Below are positions 27,703 through 38,246 of a stretch of 64,000 bases of DNA, one piece after another (the stretch's first letter is position 1; each line of letters begins with the position of its first letter). Below the pieces are notes generated by a model. It saw only the letters and a list, made by a program, of their open reading frames with translations. It was not told where the DNA came from and ran no database searches. The position numbers and the translations under genes are program-made. This stretch comes from Cytophagales bacterium (GTDB lineage: Bacteria; Bacteroidota; Bacteroidia; Cytophagales; Cyclobacteriaceae). The DNA lies in contig JAFLBR010000016.1 of NCBI GenBank assembly GCA_017303795.1, positions 1 to 64,000 of the forward strand, in the 5' to 3' direction.

Positions 27703-28055
27703 TTGGAAATAACTTTTACTCCTTGTCGACTTAATTCAATCATTCCATTTGCCTTAATGGCTTCAAGAATTTGGGGCAAATGAAACTCAAAATGCTTTAC
27801 CAGTTCAGTCAACTTAAGATTGCCAACTGTTACAAAGATTAATTTGTGAGGTTCTCTTTTTAAAAGATACGAGTGGAAGAAGTCGGTATCTTTTGTAATT
27901 AAAATAAGTTTATCCTGAATCGATAACCTCCGTATTTCAGTATCACTTGTTAAATTTCCTGAAGGTAGTTGTAAGGTGTGTTTGCAGGTATGACCTGCTT
28001 TTGAGAAACATTCAACCAGGCTTTTGGGTAACTGCGCGTCAACCAGAAAATTCAT
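27699..28055 (-). CDS. DUF5615 PIN-like protein, putative toxin
   Basis: A 118-aa protein of the DUF5615 (Mut7-C/PIN-like) family. MNFLVDAQLPKSLVECF at the N-terminus gives the first acidic residue of a PIN-like nuclease, and LILITKDTDFFHSYL gives the conserved TKDxDF motif. It overlaps the DUF433 gene upstream by 4 bp. DUF433-DUF5615 pairs are widely predicted toxin-antitoxin modules. It is placed as toxin by fold; no activity is proven. It is embedded in the same transcript as maf and a CPBP protease, unusual for a mobile toxin-antitoxin system. Confidence 0.85.
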   Translation of the reverse strand: MNFLVDAQLPKSLVECFSKAGHTCKHTLQLPSGNLTSDTEIRRLSIQDKLILITKDTDFFHSYLLKREPHKLIFVTVGNLKLTELVKHFEFHLPQILEAIKANGMIELSRQGVKVISN

Positions 28056-28291
28056 GCACTCATCGGGTACGATGTACCCTTGTATTTTAATACTTCAGTT
28101 GCATAAGCTAATGCCGCTAAAATGTCTTCGCGCTGAAGATCATTAAATTCAGATAGAATTTCTTCAATTGTATTTCCGCTGGAGAGGTATTCTAAAATAC
28201 TTTCAACCAGATAGCGGGTATTACGAATAGTAGGCTTTCCATGTCCTACTTCAGGATTTAGGGTGATTCTTTCAAGCCATTTCTTTTCCAT
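28052..28291 (-). CDS. DUF433 protein, putative antitoxin
   Basis: A 79-aa DUF433 protein starting at the ATG at 28291. LERITLNPEVGHGKPTIRNT and the SILEYLSSGNTIEEILSEF helix are typical of the family, which has a small winged or homeodomain-like helix-turn-helix. It is the presumed antitoxin of the downstream DUF5615 protein. The 4-bp ATGA overlap is typical of an antitoxin-first module. It lies 21 bp after the DUF1015 gene on the same strand. Confidence 0.87.
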   Translation of the reverse strand: MEKKWLERITLNPEVGHGKPTIRNTRYLVESILEYLSSGNTIEEILSEFNDLQREDILAALAYATEVLKYKGTSYPMSA

Positions 28292-28312
28292 GACCACAAG
28301 TTAAAAAATTAT

Positions 28313-29614
28313 TTAAAATGGCCCGAATGCAGGACTCAAAAACTCTTCCTCTTTAATAGAACTAAACAGCAAGCCACACACTACTTTGGGATAAAAGTAG
28401 GTTGACTTCTGAGGCATGGTATAACCACTGGCACACACGCGCTTTACATCTTCAATGGAAATATCCTGCGTAATGATGGCCATCTGAACTTCACCCCGGA
28501 TAACTTTAGCGAGGCAATCTGAAAAACTTCTGTCGAACAAAATGTTTTCGGACTTGCGTTGATCTTTACCGGGAATGCCCAATATTTTTTCGATAATAAA
28601 ATAATGCAGCACTGTTAAGTCAAGTTCTTTAACGGTTTCTGGAAATTTCCAGGTCATTCGTGTAAATGCTTCGGGCTTAAGCCTGATCTTGAGCGAGCGA
28701 TCTTTGAGCAGAACACCAAACGCCCATTTCTTACCCAGAATAATTTCGTTCAACGTATCGGCATCTTCAATTTCTTTTATCTCAAAGTCGGCTTGAAGTT
28801 TTGCTACAAACTCAGCTTCCGAAAAATTTGATAAATCATGAATTAACCGATGTGTAGGTAAGATTCGTAAATCATCGGCCTCCGTATTCGTTAAGTACAT
28901 CAAATGAAAATTGTACCCTTCATTACCGGTGTGGTTTGGGTTTTGTTGCTTTTGCTGATGCTTATAAAACAGCGAACCTTCATAGCGATGATGCCCATCA
29001 GCCAGAATTATTTTTTTGGTTTCTAATGCGTGTACAAACTTTTCAATAACCGAAACATCATGAATAATAGCCAACACATCGCGCACGCCCTGATAATCTT
29101 CGCTTTCATACAATGGCGCGAGCATAGCCTCGTCCATATATTTCTCCAATTCAAAATCCGGATCGGTATATAGTCCGTGAGTGGGACTAACATGTAATTC
29201 CGTTTTGTCGAGTAATTCAATTCTATCATTTACCGCTTTCGGTATGGTACTTTCATGTCGCAGAATAACCTGATCTTCCCAATCATAGGTGCGGATATAG
29301 CAGATAAAACCTTTTCGACAAAAGTCTTTTTTGGAGCCTGCTAATTTGAAATACTGATAATACACATAGATAGCCGGAAGCCTATCCTGAACCAATGTTC
29401 CGGTATCTTTCCATTGTTGTAACAGCAAACCTGCTTTGGTTGCAGCATTGGGACCTTGTGGCACCGATAAGTGAATGCTGTTAAGTGGATTTTGAAACAA
29501 TGCCTTACGTTGTTTGTCAGATACCACATCAAACAGGGGCGAAGTGAGTGAATCTATTTTTCTGGTTAATGCTTCATTATACCGCCACGCGCGGAATGGT
29601 TTTATCTCAGCCAT
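28313..29614 (-). CDS. DUF1015-family protein
   Basis: This 433-aa soluble protein matches the DUF1015 family: IKPFRAWRYNEALTRKI at the start, IHLSVPQGPNAAT, YVYYQYFKLAGSKKDFCRKG and the conserved LADGHHRYEGSLFY. The family is found across bacteria and archaea, often near serine or branched-chain amino acid enzymes. Its activity is not established. The HHR motif in a GHHRYE block suggests a catalytic or metal-binding site. It follows accC by 4 bp and is probably co-transcribed with it. Confidence 0.9.
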   Translation of the reverse strand: MAEIKPFRAWRYNEALTRKIDSLTSPLFDVVSDKQRKALFQNPLNSIHLSVPQGPNAATKAGLLLQQWKDTGTLVQDRLPAIYVYYQYFKLAGSKKDFCRKGFICYIRTYDWEDQVILRHESTIPKAVNDRIELLDKTELHVSPTHGLYTDPDFELEKYMDEAMLAPLYESEDYQGVRDVLAIIHDVSVIEKFVHALETKKIILADGHHRYEGSLFYKHQQKQQNPNHTGNEGYNFHLMYLTNTEADDLRILPTHRLIHDLSNFSEAEFVAKLQADFEIKEIEDADTLNEIILGKKWAFGVLLKDRSLKIRLKPEAFTRMTWKFPETVKELDLTVLHYFIIEKILGIPGKDQRKSENILFDRSFSDCLAKVIRGEVQMAIITQDISIEDVKRVCASGYTMPQKSTYFYPKVVCGLLFSSIKEEEFLSPAFGPF

Positions 29615-29618
29615 AAAA

Positions 29619-31106
29619 TCAAGTCCGGTTTTTCTTCCAGTTGGATACCGCTTTTGTATTTTCTACAGGAGCAAGGGTTGCAGTTTCTTTTGGTTGCAGC
29701 GTAGCAAGCAATGCCGATAACAATTCCTCATCCTTATCGTCTTGTGTTTTTAGCACATCAGGTGTAAAATATTTTTCTACAAACTTGGTATCAAAGTTTC
29801 CGCTGGTGAAGGCTTGGTGTTGCATTACAAACTTGCAGAAGCCAAGTGTAGTTTCCAATCCGGTAATGGTATATTCATTAATAGCCCGAATTGTTTTGGC
29901 AATGGCACGTTCGCGCGTACTATCGTGGCAAATCATTTTAGCTATCATCGGATCGTAATAGAACGGCACCGCCATGCCTTGTTCAAAACCATCGTCTACC
30001 CGAATGCCATGACCTTGCGGACGATTATATGTTTTTAAAGTACCAATGTCGGGTAAGAAATTATTGGTGGGGTCTTCTGCATAAACACGAACCTCTACAG
30101 CATGACCGTTGATGGTAAGGTCTTCCTGTTTAAAGGGAAGCTTTTCACCTTCTGCTACTTTTATCTGAAGCTTTACCAGATCAAGTCCTGTAATTTCTTC
30201 CGTTACCGGATGCTCAACCTGCAACCGCGTATTCATTTCCAGAAAATAAAAGTTCAGATTTTCATCTACAATAAACTCAACCGTACCGGCATTGTAATAG
30301 TTGGCGGCACGCGCAACGTTAACAGCCGCTTCGCCCATTTTTTTTCTTAGTTCAGGTGTGAGAATAGAAGATGGCGCTTCTTCAATTACTTTCTGATGCC
30401 TGCGCTGAATGGAACACTCACGTTCAAACAAATGCACTACGTTTCCATGCTGATCGCCAAAAATTTGAAACTCAATGTGGCGCGGCTGTGTCACATATTT
30501 TTCAATGAATACCGAGCCATCGCCAAAAGCAGATTTAGCTTCACTCACGGCTCGCTCCATCTGTGTTTCAAAATCAGGTTCAGCATCAACAATGCGCATA
30601 CCTTTGCCACCGCCACCGGCACTGGCTTTTATCAGAATAGGATAACCAATTTCAGCAGCGATTTTCTTTGCCTTAGGCAGATCAGAGATGGGCTCTGAAG
30701 TTCCGGGTACCAGCGGCACATTAAATTTTGCTACAGCTGCTTTTGCGGCCAGTTTACTGCCCATCAATTCAATTGATTCCGGTGAAGGCCCTATAAAAAT
30801 CAAACCTTCCTTTCTTACCAATGCGGCAAAGTCTTCGTTCTCCGACAGGAAACCATAGCCAGGGTGAATAGCATCGGCACCGGTTTGTTTAGCTGCGGCA
30901 ATAATCTTCTCCATCACCAGATACGATTGTGCTGATGGGGGTGGCCCAATGCAAACAGCTTCATCCGCAAAGCGAACATGCAAAGCTTGCCGATCCGCTT
31001 CGCTAAACACGGCCACGGTTTTAATTCCCAGTTCTCGGGCACTGCGCATAATGCGCAAGGCAATCTCGCCCCGGTTGGCAACCAATAGTTTCTGAATTTT
31101 TTTCAT
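29619..31106 (-). CDS. accC: Biotin carboxylase subunit of an acyl-CoA carboxylase
   Basis: The protein (495 aa from the ATG at 31106) carries the biotin carboxylase fold: KLLVANRGEIALRIMRSARE, then the ATP-grasp loop IKASAGGGGKGMRIV, HIEFQIFGDQHGNVVHL, FLEMNTRLQVEHPVTEEITG and DSTRERAIA. It is longer than E. coli AccC (449 aa), with a C-terminal extension of about 40 residues ending in a basic tail. In Bacteroidota, forms of this length often serve acyl-CoA (propionyl or acetyl) carboxylases. No biotin carrier or carboxyltransferase gene is in the window. A TTG at 31127 would add seven residues, which is less likely. Confidence 0.95.
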   Translation of the reverse strand: MKKIQKLLVANRGEIALRIMRSARELGIKTVAVFSEADRQALHVRFADEAVCIGPPPSAQSYLVMEKIIAAAKQTGADAIHPGYGFLSENEDFAALVRKEGLIFIGPSPESIELMGSKLAAKAAVAKFNVPLVPGTSEPISDLPKAKKIAAEIGYPILIKASAGGGGKGMRIVDAEPDFETQMERAVSEAKSAFGDGSVFIEKYVTQPRHIEFQIFGDQHGNVVHLFERECSIQRRHQKVIEEAPSSILTPELRKKMGEAAVNVARAANYYNAGTVEFIVDENLNFYFLEMNTRLQVEHPVTEEITGLDLVKLQIKVAEGEKLPFKQEDLTINGHAVEVRVYAEDPTNNFLPDIGTLKTYNRPQGHGIRVDDGFEQGMAVPFYYDPMIAKMICHDSTRERAIAKTIRAINEYTITGLETTLGFCKFVMQHQAFTSGNFDTKFVEKYFTPDVLKTQDDKDEELLSALLATLQPKETATLAPVENTKAVSNWKKNRT

Positions 31107-31290
31107 TGGCAAAATTCTATCCTGCAATGCTAACGAATTAGGGAAACAAGTGCGTAAGCTTTGCGTGAAAATCTTGAGGATTCACTGGTTGTGTAGAAGT
31201 GAGATAACAGGTATTTTGCTATTTCGTAAATTGCAATAGCATGGAGTCATTGATAAAATCAAGAATTGACTTTAAGAGTGTAAAACTGAT

Positions 31291-32340
31291 ATGACCTTTA
31301 TAGCTGGATATATTTATAAAAATTCTGTACAGATAGTTTCGGATTCCGCAGTGACTGGTCCAAAAAGGCCGGAAAATCATGACATTCCTAATTTAATTTT
31401 TTGCAGTTCGTTTAGAGAGACCGTACATATTTCTGGGGATCAAGCTATTTCAGAATCAGCTAATAAATTGAATAATATTGATGGACGGATACTAATTGCT
31501 TACGCAGGTTTGACTAGCGAAGGAGATGGAACGCTTCGAGATTTGATTCTAAGATTTAAAGTCAATTTTGGTAAACCCATATCTCATGTAATCAAAGAGT
31601 ATTTTGCTGAAAATATTTATAAGAACTCCCAGTATATTATTGGATTCAATGAGGAAGATAAACCCCATTTATTTGTTTGCTATGAAAATGGACGAAGCTA
31701 CTTAGAGAATAATCGACCCGGTATCGCATTCGCTGGAGTGTTTCCCTATAATATTCATGAGTCAGCAAAGTGGGCATTTCAATGGGCGAGTAAACTAGGA
31801 TATTCGGAAGATGAAACTCTCGTTTTTATGCAGGCATTATTGCAGACAATATCTGTAACAAATAGAACAATAGAATACAGAGTTGGTGGTCACTTTAATG
31901 GCGCTTTAGTTTCACGAGAAGGAGTTAGATGGTCAAGGGATACGTTATACATAATGTACTCAACAAATAATTTCGAACTGGGAGATAAATTTATAGTCGC
32001 AAAGTACAATAGAGAAAACTCAACATTTCTTATAGGAAATGATTCAAAATGGTTATTTCATCCTTCTATCGGAAGCAATAGTAAAGAGGAGGTCAAGAAA
32101 AAATGGAATGATTCTATCCATGAGTGCTATAACAATGAGCTTCCTGATTTTTGCGTTTTTATATCATACGATAAGAGAACCGTTGTATCTATAAGCAACG
32201 AAAGCGGAAAGAACCATCGGATTGAACGAGTGCATGGAGGCATACAAATTCCTTATCATATTAAAATAGAAATGAATAAGTACTTAAATCCACCCGATGG
32301 CACTATTGGAATCTACACATATTCTAATTTCATAAAATGA
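31291..32340 (+). CDS. Divergent proteasome-beta/HslV-like Ntn-hydrolase protein
   Basis: This 349-aa protein opens Met-Thr, so removal of Met would leave Thr1. With that numbering Asp17, Ser18 and Thr21 fall in IVSDSAVTG, exactly as in the proteasome beta and HslV pattern (Thr1, Asp17, Ser/Arg, Thr21). Lys59 (Met1 numbering) in NKLNNIDGRILIAYAG occupies the place of the catalytic Lys33 strand, followed by the AGLTSEGDG turn. An extra 25 residues lie between. The C-terminal 200 residues are not recognised. The gene is AT-rich compared with the neighbours and stands alone between accC and an alpha-oxoamine synthase. The fold is an inference. The substrate is unknown. Confidence 0.55.
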   Translation: MTFIAGYIYKNSVQIVSDSAVTGPKRPENHDIPNLIFCSSFRETVHISGDQAISESANKLNNIDGRILIAYAGLTSEGDGTLRDLILRFKVNFGKPISHVIKEYFAENIYKNSQYIIGFNEEDKPHLFVCYENGRSYLENNRPGIAFAGVFPYNIHESAKWAFQWASKLGYSEDETLVFMQALLQTISVTNRTIEYRVGGHFNGALVSREGVRWSRDTLYIMYSTNNFELGDKFIVAKYNRENSTFLIGNDSKWLFHPSIGSNSKEEVKKKWNDSIHECYNNELPDFCVFISYDKRTVVSISNESGKNHRIERVHGGIQIPYHIKIEMNKYLNPPDGTIGIYTYSNFIK

Positions 32341-32402
32341 CTTAAGACATGTGAGAATATGACCTTTTAATAGGTCTTTTAACACATTACGTTAATTTTT
32401 TC

Positions 32403-32410
32403 TATTTTTG
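32403..32410 (+). promoter_or_regulatory. Candidate -7 box upstream of the alpha-oxoamine synthase gene
   Basis: TATTTTTG fits the Bacteroidota -7 consensus TAnnTTTG and lies 75 bp before the start at 32485. A possible -33 element in TCTTTTAAC (about 32375-32383) is weak. Confidence 0.4.
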
Positions 32411-32484
32411 CCGCGAATTTGGCGCAGATAAGTCTGACCAAAACAGTTTAAAAATCAAGTGCTTACGTTTACTCAAACCTTACT

Positions 32485-33738
32485 ATGGTCGATTTATTTG
32501 ACAAGCTGAAAATGGAGGCCGGCCCGCTGGCCAAATACTCACACCTGCCCGATGACTATTTCTTCTTTCCAAAGCTGGAAGGCGAAATCGGTCCGCGCAT
32601 GAAGTTCAACGGCAAAACCGTTTTGAACTGGAGTTTGAATAACTACCTCGGGTTGGCTAACCACCCCGAAGTAAGAAAGGCTGATGCCGATTCGGCTGCG
32701 CAATATGGCCTGGCATCACCAATGGGTGCGCGTATGATGTCGGGTAACTCAGTACATCATCTTGAGTTAGAAAAGCAACTGGCAGCTTTCGTACAGAAAG
32801 AAGACGCTATGTTGTTAAACTATGGCTATCAGGGTGTGCTTTCTATTATCGATGCCATTGTAGATCGCAAAGATGTAATTGTTTATGATAGCGAGTCGCA
32901 CGCCTGTATTATTGATGGCGTACGGTTGCACATGGGTAAGCGCTTTGTTTATCCACACAACAACATGGAAAACTTAGAGAAGCAATTACAGCGTGCTACC
33001 AAACTGGCTAACGAAACCGGTGGTGGTATTCTGGTAATTACGGAAGGTGTTTTCGGAATGTCGGGTAACATGGGCGATCTGAAAGGAATTGTTGAACTGA
33101 AGAAGAAATATAACTTCCGCCTGTTTGTAGATGATGCCCACGGCTTTGGTACAATGGGTGCTACTGGTGCCGGTGTAGGTGAGGAGCAAGGTGTTCAAGA
33201 TCAGATAGACTTATACTTCTCTACGTTTGCCAAATCAATGGCCAGCATTGGTGCGTTTGTGGCAGGCGATAAAAAAATTCTGAAGTTCTTACGGTACAGT
33301 GTACGTTCACAGATCTATGCTAAGTCGTTGCCGATGCCATTGGTAATTGGCGGTTTGAAACGCCTTGAATTAGTGAAGAAACATCCTGAATTGAGGGCCG
33401 ATCTGAAGAAGATTATGGCTGCTATTAAAGCTGGCTTGAAAGATCGCGGTTTCAGCATCAATCCAACCCAGACACCACCCACTCCGGTACTCTTTAAAGG
33501 TGGGGTTGGCGAGGCCGCTAATATGTCGATGGATTTGCGCGAGAATTATGGCATTTTCTGCTCGGTAGTAATCTACCCGGTGGTGCCAAAAGACGTAATT
33601 ATGTTCAGAATTATCCCTACAGCGGCCCATACGCTGGCCGATGTGGAAGAGACCCTGAACGCGTTTTCTGCGCTAAAAACGAAGCTTGACAGCGGTTTTT
33701 ACAAGGAAGAGGCACTGGTGTCAGTTACCAAGGTCTAA
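32485..33738 (+). CDS. Alpha-oxoamine synthase family PLP enzyme, probably serine palmitoyltransferase
   Basis: The 417-aa protein belongs to the fold-type I PLP enzymes that also include glycine C-acetyltransferase (Kbl) and 8-amino-7-oxononanoate synthase (BioF). The active-site lysine lies in YFSTFAKSMASIGAFVAG, closer to the serine palmitoyltransferase pattern (TFSKSLASIGG) than to Kbl or BioF. SHACIIDGVRL and VDDAHGFGTMG bind PLP. Serine palmitoyltransferase is common in Bacteroidota, which make sphingolipids, so that is the best guess. No tdh or bio gene is near, which argues against Kbl and BioF. An experimentally defined relative would be needed to decide. Confidence 0.7.
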   Translation: MVDLFDKLKMEAGPLAKYSHLPDDYFFFPKLEGEIGPRMKFNGKTVLNWSLNNYLGLANHPEVRKADADSAAQYGLASPMGARMMSGNSVHHLELEKQLAAFVQKEDAMLLNYGYQGVLSIIDAIVDRKDVIVYDSESHACIIDGVRLHMGKRFVYPHNNMENLEKQLQRATKLANETGGGILVITEGVFGMSGNMGDLKGIVELKKKYNFRLFVDDAHGFGTMGATGAGVGEEQGVQDQIDLYFSTFAKSMASIGAFVAGDKKILKFLRYSVRSQIYAKSLPMPLVIGGLKRLELVKKHPELRADLKKIMAAIKAGLKDRGFSINPTQTPPTPVLFKGGVGEAANMSMDLRENYGIFCSVVIYPVVPKDVIMFRIIPTAAHTLADVEETLNAFSALKTKLDSGFYKEEALVSVTKV

Positions 33739-33825
33739 AAAAGTGGCCTTTTGGCTTGTTTTTAAAGCCTTTTGCTTAAATTAGCCTTAGGATTTCAAAA
33801 ATTTTAACATCTAAACATCCATAAA

Positions 33826-34014
33826 ATGAAAAAATTTGAAGAACTAAAGACCATCATAGCATCATTAGAAGGTGATGCAGATAAGTTCTACAATAAGGGA
33901 AATAGCGCTGCTGGTACCCGTATCCGTAAAGGAATGCAAGACTTAAAAAATGCGGCTCAGGAAATCAGACAAGAGGTACAGGAATTGAAGAATAAAGAGG
34001 GAGGACAAGGATAA
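33826..34014 (+). CDS. Histone H1-like (Hc1-type) small basic protein
   Basis: A 62-aa protein with KKFEELKTIIASLEGDADKF, then TRIRKGMQDLKNAAQEIRQE and a short Lys-rich tail. This matches the short Hc1-like proteins annotated as histone H1 in many Bacteroidota. It is mixed charged rather than extremely basic, and helical throughout. It may bind DNA or RNA or assist chromosome organisation, but the function in this phylum is not proven. A strong bidirectional terminator follows. Confidence 0.85.
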   Translation: MKKFEELKTIIASLEGDADKFYNKGNSAAGTRIRKGMQDLKNAAQEIRQEVQELKNKEGGQG

Positions 34015-34041
34015 TTGCCGCTTTATTTTAGTACTTAACCC

Positions 34042-34072
34042 AAAAGGGCTGAATCAATGATTCAGCCCTTTT
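34042..34072. terminator. Bidirectional Rho-independent terminator
   Basis: AAAAGGGCTGAATCA (34042-34056) and TGATTCAGCCCTTTT (34058-34072) are perfect reverse complements separated by one base. Both outer ends are A or T runs, so it can stop transcription from the H1-like gene and from dapA (convergent). Confidence 0.92.
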
Positions 34073-34093
34073 GCTTTGTGCTTGTGGTGACGG

Positions 34094-34957
34094 TTATAAC
34101 TTATACTTTTCAATCTTCTTCTTCAGATTATCGGAAGGATTAACCAATGGCAAGCGCACATGCGGTTCGCAAACACCCAATAAACTTAACAGGTATTTTA
34201 TACCTACCGGGTTTCCTTCTTCGTACATCGGCCCGTTTATGTCCAGCAAATTAAATTGCTCTTTCTGTGCGGCTGCCAGTTTGCCGGCAAAAGCAAAGTC
34301 TTTTATTTTTTTAAACACGCCAGGGTAGGCGTTGGCCAATACCGAAATTACACCCACACCACCCGTGGCATAGATGGCGAGCGTAAGCATATCATCGCCC
34401 GAAATCAGCATGAAGTCTTTTGGTTTCTCTTTCGCGATTTTCATGCATTGCTCCAGATTGCCCGAAGCTTCCTTAATACCAATTATATTATCGAGTTGTG
34501 CCAGCCGTAAAGTAGTATCGGCAGTTAGGTTTGAGGCTGTGCGGCCGGGTACATTGTAAAGTATAACCGGCACGGTTGATACTCTGGCCACGGCTTTAAA
34601 ATGCTGATAGATTCCTTCTTGCGAAGGTTTGTTATAATACGGACTCACCGAAAGAATTGCAGCTACACCTGTAAGATCGGTGTGTATAAGTTCTTCCAAC
34701 ACGCTTTGTGTATCGTTTCCGCCAATGCCGTAAACCACAGGCAGGTTGCGTTTATTATTCTTCAATACAAAATCCAGCACCGCTTGCTTCTCTTTTTTAC
34801 TAAGCGTAGCCGATTCGCCCGTAGTGCCCATCACCACATAATAATCAACGCCCTTGCCGGTATGCGACAATAATTTCTTTAGTGCTTTGTAATCTATCGA
34901 GCCGTCTTCATGCATAGGAGTAACAAGTGCTACACCCGTGCCTATCAAATTCTTCAT
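34094..34957 (-). CDS. dapA: 4-hydroxy-tetrahydrodipicolinate synthase
   Basis: DapA condenses pyruvate with aspartate semialdehyde in the lysine/diaminopimelate pathway. The 287-aa TIM barrel has GTTGESATLSKKEK for pyruvate-carboxylate binding, VILYNVPGRTASN with the catalytic Tyr, and GIKEASGNLEQ with the Schiff-base Lys. ISGDDM completes the active site. Its start overlaps the upstream DUF6913-like gene by 4 bp. dapD, another step of the same pathway, lies 12 kb away at 47004. Confidence 0.97.
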   Translation of the reverse strand: MKNLIGTGVALVTPMHEDGSIDYKALKKLLSHTGKGVDYYVVMGTTGESATLSKKEKQAVLDFVLKNNKRNLPVVYGIGGNDTQSVLEELIHTDLTGVAAILSVSPYYNKPSQEGIYQHFKAVARVSTVPVILYNVPGRTASNLTADTTLRLAQLDNIIGIKEASGNLEQCMKIAKEKPKDFMLISGDDMLTLAIYATGGVGVISVLANAYPGVFKKIKDFAFAGKLAAAQKEQFNLLDINGPMYEEGNPVGIKYLLSLLGVCEPHVRLPLVNPSDNLKKKIEKYKL

Positions 34958-35463
34958 CGCAATTGTTTGGTGTAATTATACATGGTTTCAATTAGTCCCT
35001 TGTTGGTGCCATTCTGTTCAATCATCATCTCAAAGTAAGTCTGGCCTTGCTCATCATAGCGGCCAATGCGGCAATGTGCTTTGCTGCGGGCCAGTAAATG
35101 TAAAATAAGTGGATGTGGCTGCCTGTCGATGTTGAACAAATAATCAAACGGAGTTTCAATAAACTTTTCGGCAATGGCAGAATTGAGATTGCCCCAGAAT
35201 GTTAAGTCTTTGCTGGTGAAAAAATCAAACTTGAATTCGTAGTTCTCTTTTTTTTCGGGCAGGTATTCCAGCACCTGTACTTTTTTTCCGTCCTGTTCCA
35301 GATGATGAATAAAATCTTTTATGTCAAGGTGTTTTTGCTTGTCTTCCACAGTAAAAAGAATGCCCACCGTTGCGGCTTGTTTGTAAGGTTTGCTGTTGCG
35401 TGAGGTCTTATTTTTCTTTAGCGCAGAGTCGGTGCGCATTTGTAGAAAATTCAGTTTAAACAT
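34954..35463 (-). CDS. DUF6913-like protein
   Basis: A 169-aa soluble protein with TVGILFTVEDKQKHLDIKDF, then YLFNIDRQPHPLILHLLARS and HCRIGRYDEQGQTYFEMMIE. The layout matches the DUF6913 family, a Bacteroidota-specific family often located next to dapA. The strands and the GRYDE block hint at an alpha/beta Rossmann-like fold resembling glycosyltransferase family 9 or lipid-A enzymes, but this is impressionistic. The stop overlaps dapA by 4 bp. The function is unknown. Confidence 0.7.
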   Translation of the reverse strand: MFKLNFLQMRTDSALKKNKTSRNSKPYKQAATVGILFTVEDKQKHLDIKDFIHHLEQDGKKVQVLEYLPEKKENYEFKFDFFTSKDLTFWGNLNSAIAEKFIETPFDYLFNIDRQPHPLILHLLARSKAHCRIGRYDEQGQTYFEMMIEQNGTNKGLIETMYNYTKQLR

Positions 35464-35517
35464 GGCCGAAAGCTACTAAAGTATGTGCAATTGTTAGATT
35501 GAAATTTTGATTGGAGG

Positions 35518-37545
<2,028 letters not shown>

Positions 37546-38241
37546 TTACAAATTAATAAAATTAAGCGTTTGACAGGCAACCAATGCGGCAGTTTCGGTA
37601 CGCAACCGGGTAGGGCCGAGGCTGGTTTTAACAAAACCATTTGCCAATGCCAGTGCTAACTCATCTGGCCGGAAATCGCCCTCGGGGCCGATTAACACGA
37701 AGTAACTTTTGTTGGTCTGCGCCAATGCTTTTAAGTGATGTGGGTTTTCGGAATCCACATAGCAAATAAACTTTTCTGCGGCCGGTAAGGCCACCACCTC
37801 TGCAAATGGTTTTAGCTGGTGTAGGGCAGGTAAATAATACTGGCCGGATTGTTTCATGGCGCTTACCGCGATTTTAACCAGACGATCGTGATTGATGTTT
37901 TTACGTTCTGAATTTTTACACAACATAAAATGAACTTCTTCCACACCAATCTCTACCGCCTTTTCAATCAGCCATTCCATGCGGTCGATGTTTTTGGTAG
38001 GCGCAATGGCTAAACCGATGCTGAACTTTCGCGGTTCCTGAAAAACAGTTTCAAAGATTTCAAAAGTACATTTGCGGGCATCGGTTGAAGTGATTCTGGT
38101 TTTGTAAAAACGACCGGCACCATCCGTAACCTGCAATTCATCACCAACCTGCATACGCAAAACTTTTACGGCATGCCGGGATTCTTCTTCATCCAGGTGA
38201 TGAATGCCCTTAGGAATTTCCGGTTGATAAAATAGGTTCAC
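37546..38241 (-). CDS. rsmE: 16S rRNA (uracil-1498-N3)-methyltransferase
   Basis: The 231-aa SPOUT-family methyltransferase modifies U1498 of 16S rRNA. An N-terminal PUA-like barrel (HHLDEEESRHAVKVLRMQVG) precedes the SPOUT knot with KNIDRMEWLIEKAVEIGVEEV, FVLIGPEGDF and SLGPTRLRTETAA. The start codon is GTG at 38241, 5 bp after the acyl-CoA-binding protein gene. It lies in a run with ligA on the same strand. Confidence 0.95.
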   Translation of the reverse strand: MNLFYQPEIPKGIHHLDEEESRHAVKVLRMQVGDELQVTDGAGRFYKTRITSTDARKCTFEIFETVFQEPRKFSIGLAIAPTKNIDRMEWLIEKAVEIGVEEVHFMLCKNSERKNINHDRLVKIAVSAMKQSGQYYLPALHQLKPFAEVVALPAAEKFICYVDSENPHHLKALAQTNKSYFVLIGPEGDFRPDELALALANGFVKTSLGPTRLRTETAALVACQTLNFINL

Positions 38242-38246
38242 CTTGC

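Noticed and set aside
32485-33738. Glycine C-acetyltransferase (Kbl) or BioF as the name of the PLP enzyme
   Set aside because: No tdh or bio genes are near and the active-site lysine context is closer to serine palmitoyltransferase; left as probable only.
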